The notes under the pieces were generated by a model. That model saw nothing but the letters and a program-made list of their open reading frames with translations. It did not search any database and was not told where the DNA came from. A DNA stretch of 33,800 nucleotides from contig CAYJGW010000029.1 in assembly GCA_964369425.1 (NCBI GenBank), positions 1 through 33,800 on the forward strand. Reading direction: 5' to 3'. This document shows positions 8,006 through 15,618 of the stretch, piece by piece. Position 1 is the stretch's first letter, and the number at the start of each line of letters is the position of its first letter. The translations under genes and the position numbers were made by a program. Origin of the DNA: CAUPWF01 sp964369425. GTDB taxonomy: Bacteria > Bacillota > Clostridia > Lachnospirales > Lachnospiraceae.

Positions 8006-8039
8006 TAAGGAGAGCGATAAGTGATTATTGCTCTCCTTA
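8006..8039 (+). other. 15-bp hairpin between binding protein and permease genes
   Basis: TAAGGAGAGCGATAA (8006-8020) pairs with TTATTGCTCTCCTTA (8025-8039), with one G-U pair and a GTGA loop. No T-run follows. Such hairpins after binding-protein genes usually protect the upstream mRNA or cause partial termination, giving more binding protein than permease. Confidence 0.65.
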
Positions 8040-8056
8040 AGACTAAGAGGATGACA

Positions 8057-8932
8057 ATGAATAACACAAGAAGAGAAACAATAATAGGATGGATATACAT
8101 TCTTCCAAGTTTAATACTGTTAACTATTTTTGTAATCATACCGATTGGTATGTCAATTTATTATAGTTTTACTAATTACAATGGAATTACAGAACCGACA
8201 TTTGCTGGAATTCAAAATTATGTAAATCTACTCAATGATAAGTATGTTCAGATTTCGATACAAAACACGATTGTGTACACATTATTAACAGTGCCGTTTC
8301 AGACGGTAATATCTATGGTTGTAGGTGCACTTTTAGCGGTATTTTTCCGTAACAAATTTGGAGGATTTGTAAAAAGTGCGATGTTTGTGCCAGTAATCTC
8401 CTCATCAATTTTGGTTGGTACACTGTGGACAATCCTACTTGCGACAGATGGTGGAGTAATCAATAGTGCACTCGGTGCTTTGGGGATCGATAATATCAAC
8501 TGGTTGGGTGAAAGAAGCACAGCGATGATCAGTGTGTGTATCGTTGCAGTATGGAAGAATATTGGATATTTTTTAGTTATTTTTTATGCGGGAATTATGA
8601 ATATACCAAACAGTTACTATGAGGCAGCAGAAGTTGATGGTGCGACAAAATTACAGCAGTTTTTTCGAATTACATTACCATGTTTAAAACCGATCACCTA
8701 TCTTGTAGTGACGCTGGGGATTATTTGGTCGTTCCAAGTATTTGATATGGTATATGCAATGACTCAAGGTGGACCAGGTTCATCGACAATGACCCTTGTA
8801 TACACAATCTACAATGCAGGTTTTAGAGAGTATAGAATGGGGTATGCGAGTGCGGTAGCAGTTCTGTTATTTGCTTTGATTTTGGTATTTAATGCAATTC
8901 AGAAAAAACTATTCCATGAGAAAGAGAACTAG
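8057..8932 (+). CDS. Sugar ABC transporter permease (first, MalF/UgpA-like)
   Basis: The 291-residue protein has about six membrane helices. It carries the inner-membrane EAA loop EAAEVDGATKLQQFFRITLPCLKP, which docks the ATPase. I choose the ATG at 8057 because AAGAGG lies 6 bases upstream; an earlier GTG at 8021 lies inside the intergenic hairpin and has no binding site. It forms a heterodimer with the next permease. The next gene starts 11 bases after this one ends, confirming an operon. Confidence 0.92.
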   Translation: MNNTRRETIIGWIYILPSLILLTIFVIIPIGMSIYYSFTNYNGITEPTFAGIQNYVNLLNDKYVQISIQNTIVYTLLTVPFQTVISMVVGALLAVFFRNKFGGFVKSAMFVPVISSSILVGTLWTILLATDGGVINSALGALGIDNINWLGERSTAMISVCIVAVWKNIGYFLVIFYAGIMNIPNSYYEAAEVDGATKLQQFFRITLPCLKPITYLVVTLGIIWSFQVFDMVYAMTQGGPGSSTMTLVYTIYNAGFREYRMGYASAVAVLLFALILVFNAIQKKLFHEKEN

Positions 8933-8943
8933 GAGGAAGGATA

Positions 8944-9765
8944 ATGAGTGGAAAAGGAGCTAAAAAAGCTGTACCAATAGTACTAGGAATATTGCTATTA
9001 ATGACAGCATTGTTTGCGTTTGTACCATTTGTATATATGGTGTTACTATCGTTTACACAATCAGAATCACTGCGATTTCGATTTGAAGATTTGAGTTTGA
9101 ATTTTGTTAACTTCGAGCATGTGCTCACACAGTCAGGTTTTTTAAGAGCGTTAATGAATAGTGTGATTGTGGCCTTCTTAACTTGCATCATCAATAATGT
9201 GGTATGTTCGATGGCTGCATTTGGATTTGCTAAGAAGAAATTTAAAGGAAGAAAGTGGATTTATTCGCTATATATTGCGACACTAGCAGTACCAGGTCAA
9301 GTAACATTGATACCACTATTTACACTGATGAGAGATTTCAACTTGTTAAATACGTATGCTGCGTTGATTTTGCCATCAATTAATGCATTCGGTGTATTTT
9401 TAATCACACAATTTATGTATGAATTTCCAGATGAATTACTTGAAGCTGCGAAGATTGATGGTGCAGGAGAGAGCAGAGTATTTCTCGGAATCGTAATTCC
9501 GTTGATTAAGCCAGTATTGATATCGTTGACTGTATTTACCTTTATTTCTGCTTGGAACAATTTCTTGTGGCCATTGGTTGTTGCAAGTTCAGATGAAATG
9601 CAGACTTTAACAGTAGCATTGTCGCTATTGAAAGGTCACTATACAACGAACTACGGTTTGGTAATGGCAGGAGCAGTAATTTCATTTGTGTTCCCATTTA
9701 CACTTTATGTGTGTTTGCAAAAGCAGTTTGTAGAGGGAATTGCATTGAGTGGAATAAAAGGTTAG
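8944..9765 (+). CDS. Sugar ABC transporter permease (second, MalG/UgpE-like)
   Basis: The 273-residue protein has about six membrane helices. The first runs through VPIVLGILLLMTALFAFVPF, and the EAA loop is EAAKIDGAGESRVFLGIVIPLIKP. It ends with the EGIALSGIKG tail typical of CUT1 second permeases. An AGGAGGAAGG site precedes the ATG. It pairs with the upstream permease to form the channel through the cytoplasmic membrane. The glycosidase gene follows after 15 bases, so imported sugar is probably cleaved inside the cell. Confidence 0.93.
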   Translation: MSGKGAKKAVPIVLGILLLMTALFAFVPFVYMVLLSFTQSESLRFRFEDLSLNFVNFEHVLTQSGFLRALMNSVIVAFLTCIINNVVCSMAAFGFAKKKFKGRKWIYSLYIATLAVPGQVTLIPLFTLMRDFNLLNTYAALILPSINAFGVFLITQFMYEFPDELLEAAKIDGAGESRVFLGIVIPLIKPVLISLTVFTFISAWNNFLWPLVVASSDEMQTLTVALSLLKGHYTTNYGLVMAGAVISFVFPFTLYVCLQKQFVEGIALSGIKG

Positions 9766-9780
9766 GAGTGGAAATAAGAA

Positions 9781-11445
9781 ATGGAAGAGAATATTCAATT
9801 TAGTTTTAAAAAGATTAGTGCACTTGGAAAAGTATTTGCAGATGTAGAGCCGATTGAACAAATAGAGTGCAACAAGTTGACAGCATTACGCGGTGAAACC
9901 GTATCTTATCAAATTGCATTTTCTTTTGATTTTATTCAAACTAGGTTGGCAAGGGTAAAGGTTCAGTCTCCAATCGAGAAGATGGTAAGAGTGAGAGAAG
10001 TAGTTTTGATGCCAAGTCACTATCCAACACATAAAAAAATTGATGACAATTACATTAGCAATCGACCAGGACTCTATCCAGATTTACTCAAAGACTTAGA
10101 GGAAGATAGGGTACTATTTGTTGCTGGTCAGTGGAGAAGTATCTGGGTAGATATTGAAGTGGGCGAAGCAGCAAAAGCAGGTACCTATCCAATTACAATA
10201 GAATTTTGTGATTACAATTCTGGTGAGGTAATAGGAGCGGTAACGAACCAAGTGACTGTGTATCCAGTTACACTAGGAGAACAAAAGTTAATTCGCACAG
10301 AGTGGTTCCATGCGGATTGCTTAGCAGATTACTACAAAGTAGAAATATTTTCACAGGAACATTGGGATATTATGGAGAGCTTTTTAAAAACGGCTTATAA
10401 ACATGGCTGTAATATGATTTTAACTCCACAATTTACACCGCCTCTTGATACTGCAAAAGGATATGAGAGAGAGACAGTGCAACTTGTAGATATTACAGTA
10501 GAAAAAGATGAAGAGTATGTTTTTGAATTTACGCAGTTAAAGAAATGGGTTGATATGTGTAAAGCAATTGGGTTTCGATACTTTGAAATGTCTCACTTAT
10601 TTACTCAGTGGGGAGCAGTGGCAGCTCCTAAAATCATGGCAACTATAAACGGTGAATATAAGCAATTGTTTGGTTGGGAGACAGAGGCAACGGGTGAGAA
10701 GTATCAAAGATTCTTGAATAGTTATCTGCCTGAGTTAATTGAAAAATTAAAAGAGTGGAAGATTGATGATGCGACTTACTTCCATGTCTCAGACGAACCG
10801 ATTCTAAGCCAGCTTGAAACGTATTCGGCAGCAAAAAATGTGGTGGCAGAATTATTGAAGGACTTTCCAATTATTGATGCTCTATCAGATTATGAATTTT
10901 ATAAGACAGGAGCTGTGGAAAAACCAGTATGTGCAAATAACCACATCCACACCTTTATCGAAAATCAGGTAGAAGGGCTATGGTCATATTATTGTACTGC
11001 ACAGTATATAGATGTAAGTAATCGTTTTTGTGCAATGCCATCGGCAAGAAACAGAATCTATGGAGTTCAACTATTTAAATACAAAATCGAAGGCGCACTT
11101 CATTGGGGATATAACTTTTACAATGGCCAGGACTCATTCTTTAAGATAGATCCATATAGAGAATTAAGTTGCGGATCGACATACCCTGCAGGAGATCCAT
11201 TCCTTGTGTATCCAGGTAAAGAGAGAGTGCCAGAAGAGTCTATACGACTTATGGTGCAAAGTCAAGCGATGTGCGATTTGCGAGCATTGCAAATGTTAGA
11301 GGAGAAAATAGGATATGACAAAGTGGTAGAAATCTTAGAAGAAGGTTTAGAAGAAGAGATAACATTTAAAAAATATCCAAAATCGGATGCGTATTTAATA
11401 AAGTTAAGAAATAAAGTAAATGAATTATTAGCGCAATATTATTAA
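9781..11445 (+). CDS. GH123-like (DUF4091) glycosidase, predicted beta-N-acetylgalactosaminidase
   Basis: The 554-residue protein has an N-terminal beta-rich region (about 1-165) and a C-terminal TIM-barrel-like DUF4091 domain. It has motifs WFHADCLADYY (175-185) and HVSDEP (335-340). The D338-E339 pair fits the adjacent Asp-Glu catalytic pair of GH123, which uses the substrate N-acetyl group in a substrate-assisted mechanism. Characterised GH123 enzymes remove beta-linked GalNAc. There is no signal peptide, so it should act in the cytoplasm on imported oligosaccharide. It is the last gene of the transporter operon, after an AGGAG site, and ends at a perfect terminator. The family is functionally diverse, so the GalNAc specificity is inference supported by NahK and NagB nearby. 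Confidence 0.75.
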   Translation: MEENIQFSFKKISALGKVFADVEPIEQIECNKLTALRGETVSYQIAFSFDFIQTRLARVKVQSPIEKMVRVREVVLMPSHYPTHKKIDDNYISNRPGLYPDLLKDLEEDRVLFVAGQWRSIWVDIEVGEAAKAGTYPITIEFCDYNSGEVIGAVTNQVTVYPVTLGEQKLIRTEWFHADCLADYYKVEIFSQEHWDIMESFLKTAYKHGCNMILTPQFTPPLDTAKGYERETVQLVDITVEKDEEYVFEFTQLKKWVDMCKAIGFRYFEMSHLFTQWGAVAAPKIMATINGEYKQLFGWETEATGEKYQRFLNSYLPELIEKLKEWKIDDATYFHVSDEPILSQLETYSAAKNVVAELLKDFPIIDALSDYEFYKTGAVEKPVCANNHIHTFIENQVEGLWSYYCTAQYIDVSNRFCAMPSARNRIYGVQLFKYKIEGALHWGYNFYNGQDSFFKIDPYRELSCGSTYPAGDPFLVYPGKERVPEESIRLMVQSQAMCDLRALQMLEEKIGYDKVVEILEEGLEEEITFKKYPKSDAYLIKLRNKVNELLAQYY

Positions 11446-11486
11446 AAAAATAACAGTTGAGAGATTCTCTCAACTGTTATTTTTTT
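11444..11486. terminator. Strong bidirectional terminator between glycosidase and araC-2
   Basis: A perfect 20-bp stem runs from 11444-11463 and 11467-11486 around ATT. Its core is AACAGTTGAGAG and its complement, with seven A and seven T at the base. It serves both convergent genes, and its arms overlap the glycosidase stop codon and the last codons of araC-2. Confidence 0.93.
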
Positions 11487-12372
11487 CAATTAGAGCTTTG
11501 ATAGAGGTAGAATATTCAGTAGGTGTTTGCCCAGAGTATCTTTTGAAAAATTTTGAAAAGTAATGTATAGATGAAAATCCCATTTTTTCAGCAATCTGAG
11601 AAAAGTTAAACATTTCAGTACGGATCAACGATTTGATTTCATCGATTTTTAATTGGTTGAAATAATCCATTGCACTTAATCCTGTTTGGGCATGGAATAA
11701 GGTTTGCAATCTTGTTGCACCAATGTTATGTCTTGTGCAAATAGATTGAATGGTTAATTTTTCTTGTAGGTGTTGTTGCATATAAAGTAAAATACGCTGA
11801 TAGAGAAGTTCGTCATAGGTTTTCTTTATCGTCTTCTTTCTAGAGTTATAAATAGTGGGAGATAGTTGTATTTTTCTCACTAAGGAAAGGAGAAATAATT
11901 CTAGTTTATTGCGTATTACTTGTTGACCACCTAAAGGTGCTGTCTCACTTAGGTGTAGGCATTCTACATAAGGATCGTGTAGTGGCGTGGAAAAGCATTG
12001 ACCTGCTTCGCGGATGATATCAGCAAGCAGTGCCCGTTCAACTTCATCTATAGAAAGAAGTCTTTTGATGAAAAAGTCCATAAGTTTTGAGTTACTTCGA
12101 AAAGAGATGACTACAAGGTTAGGGGGGATATCATCCAAGATTTCTATATTATGAAATTCATTTGGTTGATGGAAAAAGATGTTTCCGGCTTCTAGTACAA
12201 ACGTGTCTGAACCAGAGATAACAGAAACATTACCGATATCCGCACAAATAAATTCCCAAAAGTTATGAGACTCTCCAGGGTAGGAGAAGGTCTTTGTGTA
12301 TTCAAAATAGTGAATGGAATAAATAGCCTCTATCCGTATGCTATCTTCTAATACTAATTCCTTATATTCCAT
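11470..12372 (-). CDS. AraC-family transcriptional regulator (copy 2)
   Basis: The 300-residue protein is built like the first AraC of the island: cupin-like sensor with SHNFWEF and FHQPNEFHN, then two helix-turn-helix units ending in GFSSIHYFSKFFKRYSGQTPTEY. The two share many identical stretches (HYFEY, SGSD or AGSD, PNEFHN, PPNLVVISF or SPNLIVISF), so they arose by duplication. An AAGGAG site fits the ATG at 12372. It is convergent with the transporter operon and separate from the esterase gene upstream by 65 bases. It may recognise the same 21-bp-phased sites with a different effector, or control nahK/nagB. The true targets cannot be read from sequence. Confidence 0.9.
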   Translation of the reverse strand: MEYKELVLEDSIRIEAIYSIHYFEYTKTFSYPGESHNFWEFICADIGNVSVISGSDTFVLEAGNIFFHQPNEFHNIEILDDIPPNLVVISFRSNSKLMDFFIKRLLSIDEVERALLADIIREAGQCFSTPLHDPYVECLHLSETAPLGGQQVIRNKLELFLLSLVRKIQLSPTIYNSRKKTIKKTYDELLYQRILLYMQQHLQEKLTIQSICTRHNIGATRLQTLFHAQTGLSAMDYFNQLKIDEIKSLIRTEMFNFSQIAEKMGFSSIHYFSKFFKRYSGQTPTEYSTSIKALIEKNNS

Positions 12373-12437
12373 GGTTAAACTCCTTATAATTACTATGATG
12401 AAGATATTATACTTTATAAGTCACAAGATAAGCAATC

Positions 12438-13292
12438 CTATATTTCATTTCCTTGCAGCCTTAAAAATTGAAGTGTTGCCTCAAGCAATTGAGCGGTGGT
12501 TCTCTTTTCTTCTAATCGGTCAAAATCATGAATGTCACTAGATACGATAAAAGTAGTTGCACGATATTTTTGTGTTAAAGCCATAAACTCTGAATACGGA
12601 ACATCTGGGTCTCCAGTGGCGTGAGTACAGAATAATGGGCAAGGAAAAGAATCCACTAATTTCAAAGAATATTCGAGGAAAAAATGTTTTTCTTTCCCTT
12701 CAAATATACGCGAAATCCAATCGCCACTTTGACGAGCGGCAATGTAAAATTTCATATACTTTGTAATATTTTTTTCACCACGAATTACCCCATCAGAGAT
12801 GAAAGAATTTTCAGAAATTGCAGGTAGCTGAGTATAAGTAGGAGATGGAGTGCTGTACCAAGAGTCTGTCAAAAACCCATATCCATAATAGGATAATACG
12901 CCGGAAGGTGGCTTATTAAAAGTATACTTAGCAGTAACCAGCATTGTTAAGTATGCACCAGCAGAACGTCCCCAAAGGAAATAAGGAATCGTATTAGTAT
13001 CGATGAGGTCAAACTCAGTGATGTAATAGTCAATAGAAGCAGATACATCATCGAGAATAGTTTGAATCTGCGCCTCAGGGGCGAGAGGGTAATCAAAAGC
13101 TAAGATGCTATAACCATTATCGGTTAAAGTTGTGATATGTAATTGAGGTAAATCATTCCTTGAACCGAAAAATAGCCCACCCCCATGGAAATAAAGAATG
13201 CAACCTTTCATAGGAATAGAAAAATTGTGAAAAAAAGTGGCTTTTTTGTTATATAGACTAGAAGGCAAAGTTAAAATTGTTTTTTCTATCAT
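12438..13292 (-). CDS. Alpha/beta-hydrolase, HSL-type esterase/lipase
   Basis: From the ATG at 13292 the protein has 284 residues. An AAAGGA site supports this start over the one 14 codons earlier. It shows the oxyanion-hole motif HGGG (36-39), the nucleophile elbow GRSAG with S110, a likely acid in GDPDVP (D228 or D230) and H255 in SDIHDF, so the triad is complete. The fold matches the HSL/BD-FAE esterases, which often remove acyl groups from carbohydrates. No signal peptide is seen, so it should be cytoplasmic. It lies beside araC-2 on the same strand. A sugar O-deacetylase working on imported acetylated amino sugars is plausible but unproven. Confidence 0.8.
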   Translation of the reverse strand: MIEKTILTLPSSLYNKKATFFHNFSIPMKGCILYFHGGGLFFGSRNDLPQLHITTLTDNGYSILAFDYPLAPEAQIQTILDDVSASIDYYITEFDLIDTNTIPYFLWGRSAGAYLTMLVTAKYTFNKPPSGVLSYYGYGFLTDSWYSTPSPTYTQLPAISENSFISDGVIRGEKNITKYMKFYIAARQSGDWISRIFEGKEKHFFLEYSLKLVDSFPCPLFCTHATGDPDVPYSEFMALTQKYRATTFIVSSDIHDFDRLEEKRTTAQLLEATLQFLRLQGNEI

Positions 13293-13376
13293 GCTAAAAT
13301 ATCCTTTCAAATATCTATTCATAATATACAACATAATGAGTGAGTGGGCAATAATCTTTAACGAAGAAATTAAAAG

Positions 13377-13418
13377 TGCGTATTATATATGTTTCAAGGG
13401 AAATGAAACTTGCGTATT
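13377..13418. repeat. Repeat cluster upstream of the RhuM gene
   Basis: TGCGTATT followed by TATAT-like bases occurs at 13377-13384 and 13411-13418. Between them lies an inverted repeat GTTTCA (13391-13396) and TGAAAC (13404-13409). The second copy overlaps the -35 box of the RhuM promoter, so this may be an operator. Confidence 0.5.
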
Positions 13419-13438
13419 GTATATATTAAAAGTATAAT
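13410..13438 (+). promoter_or_regulatory. Promoter of the RhuM-family gene
   Basis: TTGCGT (13410-13415), a 17-base spacer and a perfect TATAAT (13433-13438) form a good sigma-A promoter. Transcription would start near 13445, leaving a leader of about 110 bases before the RhuM start. Confidence 0.65.
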
Positions 13439-13554
13439 GACTACAATAGATTTTAATGATGCTAGTGATGTGTTTATAGATAGTAGTATTGTGGTGAGTA
13501 TAAAAACAGATATCATGTATCAATGTCTAGGAAAGCAAGTGGAGGATATAAATA

Positions 13555-14589
13555 ATGAGCAACAATAAAAATAATGTTAAAAATTCACAAATACGAAATA
13601 GCACGGTTGATTTTCTTATATTTACTAAAGATAGTGGAGAAAATTCGATTGAGGTTAGAGTACAAGATGGCGATGTTTGGCTTACACAAAAAGCAGTAGC
13701 AGAACTATTTGAGGTGGATAGAAGCGTTGTGACTAAGCACTTAAAAAATATATTTGAGAACAAGGAACTTGACGAAAATTCAGTTTGTGCAAAATTTGCA
13801 CAAACTGCCGATGACGGTAAAACCTATCAATATAAATTTTACTCTTTATCTGCTATTATCGCTGTTGGTTATCGTACAAATTCCGAAAGAGCTACCAGTT
13901 TTAGACGATGGGCGACAAAAGTGCTTAGTAGCTTTGCAAAGCGTGGTTACGTTCTTGATAAAGACAGGTTAATCAATGGGCAGATTTTTGATGATGATTA
14001 TTTCGATCACTTGGTTTCAGAAATCCAAGAAATACGAGCAAGTGAGCGACGTTTTTATCAAAAAATCACTGATATTTATGCAACGGCTGTCGATTATGCC
14101 GTTGATAGCCAGACTACAAAAGATTTTTTTGCAACAGTTCAAAATAAGATGCACTTTGCAATTCATGGAAATACCGCAGCCGAAGTCATCATCAACAGAG
14201 CTAATCACCAAAAGGAAAATATGGGTCTTACTTCATGGAAAAACGCTCCTGATGGTAAAATTGTAAAAGCTGATGTTTCCATAGCGAAAAATTACTTATC
14301 TTCTAACGAACTGACTGAATTAAACGAGATAGTCACAATGTATCTTGATTATGCGACAAGGCAAGCAAGACGTCACATTCCTATGACAATGCAAGATTGG
14401 GCTACTAAACTTGATGCTTTTTTACAATTCAATGATGCCGAGATTTTACAAGATAAAGGAAAAGTGACTGCTGCTATTGCAAAAGCATTTGCAGAAAGTG
14501 AATTTGAGCAATATCGTACTACGCAAGATAAATTGTATCAAAGTGATTTTGACAAACTTCTTTCTTCTATCGTTTCTGATGAAACTTAA
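13555..14589 (+). CDS. RhuM-family protein (virulence RhuM domain)
   Basis: The 344-residue protein matches the full length of the RhuM family. The N-terminal half holds VWLTQKAVAELFEVDRSVVTKHLKN-type sequence (about 38-65), a putative DNA-binding helix-turn-helix region. It is followed by YKFYSLSAIIAVGYRTNS and a conserved C-terminal QDWATKLDAFL region. RhuM proteins occur sporadically in bacterial genomes, often on islands and mobile elements; the biochemical function is unknown. GGAGG precedes the ATG. Codon use (GTT, CTT, CGT, GCC) differs from the GTA/TTA/AGA/GCA-rich neighbours, suggesting recent acquisition. It has its own promoter and terminator and is not part of either metabolic operon. 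No partner toxin, nuclease or integrase gene is visible. Confidence 0.85.
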   Translation: MSNNKNNVKNSQIRNSTVDFLIFTKDSGENSIEVRVQDGDVWLTQKAVAELFEVDRSVVTKHLKNIFENKELDENSVCAKFAQTADDGKTYQYKFYSLSAIIAVGYRTNSERATSFRRWATKVLSSFAKRGYVLDKDRLINGQIFDDDYFDHLVSEIQEIRASERRFYQKITDIYATAVDYAVDSQTTKDFFATVQNKMHFAIHGNTAAEVIINRANHQKENMGLTSWKNAPDGKIVKADVSIAKNYLSSNELTELNEIVTMYLDYATRQARRHIPMTMQDWATKLDAFLQFNDAEILQDKGKVTAAIAKAFAESEFEQYRTTQDKLYQSDFDKLLSSIVSDET

Positions 14590-14636
14590 AGAAACACCCA
14601 CGAAACAACTTTTTGCTGTTTCGTGGGTGTTTCTTT
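14588..14636 (+). terminator. Terminator after the RhuM gene
   Basis: A perfect 20-bp stem, left arm 14588-14607 and right arm 14617-14636 (core ACACCCACGAAACA), surrounds a 9-base loop. It starts at the RhuM stop codon. The flanks are A-rich and T-rich, so it could act in both directions. Confidence 0.85.
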
Positions 14637-14684
14637 ATACATATACAATTCAATTATTCATTTTATTCTTTATAGTATATAAAT

Positions 14685-14761
14685 TCTTGAATTATTACAA
14701 AAAAGTCTTGAATTTATAGCAAAAATTTGCGATAATAAAAACATAAAATGTGGTTGACCAC
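14685..14761 (+). promoter_or_regulatory. allE operon promoter with candidate GntR operator
   Basis: TTGAAT (14708-14713), 17 bases, and GATAAT (14731-14736) form the promoter. A perfect inverted repeat GTGGT-TG-ACCAC (14750-14761) covers the predicted transcription start region, the right place for a repressor. Its GT...AC form resembles operators of FadR-type GntR proteins. A 9-base direct repeat TCTTGAATT (14685-14693 and 14706-14714), spaced 21 bp, covers the -35 box. Confidence 0.55.
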
Positions 14762-14797
14762 GATAAAAGAACAAAACTTGTTTTGAAGGAGGTAATG

Positions 14798-15586
14798 ATG
14801 AGCTATCTGAATGGACAATGCGGTTATCGAGAGGATTTATTATCCACAAGGTCAGTAATCAAGCGAAATAACTATGTATTACTAGAGCCAGATGGGTTGG
14901 TGAAGAATCGAATACCGGGATATGAGAAGTGTGATGTAACAATTTTAGCATCGCCAAAGCTTGGGGCATCTTTTGTAGACTACCTTGTAACTGCAAAAGA
15001 AGATGGACGAAACGACGCACTAGGTGGCGAGGGTATTGAAGTGCTACTATATGTAGTACATGGAGAAGTGGTTGTAGATAACGGTGAAAAGTCAGGCGTA
15101 TTACAAGGTGGTGGATATATCTATTCGCCAGGAGACAAGATATTATCGTTTGTGAATCAGAGCAAGGAAGAAGCAAAGTTGTTCGTGTATAAAAGGCGCT
15201 ACGAAGAAGCGTCAGGTAATGAAGCCTACACAATCATTGGGAACACAGAAGATATGGAGTGGTTACCCTATGAAGAAATGGAAAATTGCAGGGTAAAGAA
15301 TCTGTTGCCAGCAGGTGAAGATTTGGGGTTTGACATGAACTTTCATATGTTAAAGTTTGATTTGGGAGCTTCTCATGGTTATATCGAGACCCATATACAA
15401 GAACATGGGATGCTTTTTTTACAAGGAAAAGGGATGTATCGTGTGGATGATGCGTGGATTCCGGTAAAAGAAGGGGACTATATGTTTTTAGATGCCTACT
15501 GCCCACAAGCTTGCTATGGGGTTGGAAAAGAGGAGCCTTTGATATATATTTATTCAAAAGATTGTAATAGGGATGTTCAATTATAA
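14798..15586 (+). CDS. allE: (S)-ureidoglycine aminohydrolase
   Basis: From the ATG at 14798 the protein has 262 residues, like E. coli AllE (about 261). The RBS AAGGAGG at 14786-14792 lies 5 bases upstream; an earlier GTG at 14750 lies within the operator and is rejected. It is a bicupin: an N-terminal cupin with GGEGIEVLLYVVHGEV and a C-terminal cupin with HGYIETHIQEHGMLFLQGKG, which supplies the metal ligands His, Glu and His. The enzyme hydrolyses (S)-ureidoglycine to (S)-ureidoglycolate and ammonia and keeps the stereochemistry needed by AllD. It is the first gene of the right-hand purine operon. Confidence 0.93.
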   Translation: MSYLNGQCGYREDLLSTRSVIKRNNYVLLEPDGLVKNRIPGYEKCDVTILASPKLGASFVDYLVTAKEDGRNDALGGEGIEVLLYVVHGEVVVDNGEKSGVLQGGGYIYSPGDKILSFVNQSKEEAKLFVYKRRYEEASGNEAYTIIGNTEDMEWLPYEEMENCRVKNLLPAGEDLGFDMNFHMLKFDLGASHGYIETHIQEHGMLFLQGKGMYRVDDAWIPVKEGDYMFLDAYCPQACYGVGKEEPLIYIYSKDCNRDVQL

Positions 15587-15618
15587 GAAAATATAATAAA
15601 ATAGAGGAGAATGAGCGT

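Noticed and set aside
8021..8056. Upstream GTG start for the first sugar permease
   Set aside because: It lies inside the intergenic hairpin and has no usable ribosome binding site; the ATG at 8057 has AAGAGG 6 bases upstream and gives a normal N terminus.
13377..13418. CRISPR-like repeats upstream of RhuM
   Set aside because: There are only two short copies with an inverted repeat between them, no spacers and no cas genes.
14750..14797. Earlier GTG start for allE
   Set aside because: It lies in the candidate operator and at or near the transcription start; the ATG at 14798 has AAGGAGG and matches the family length.
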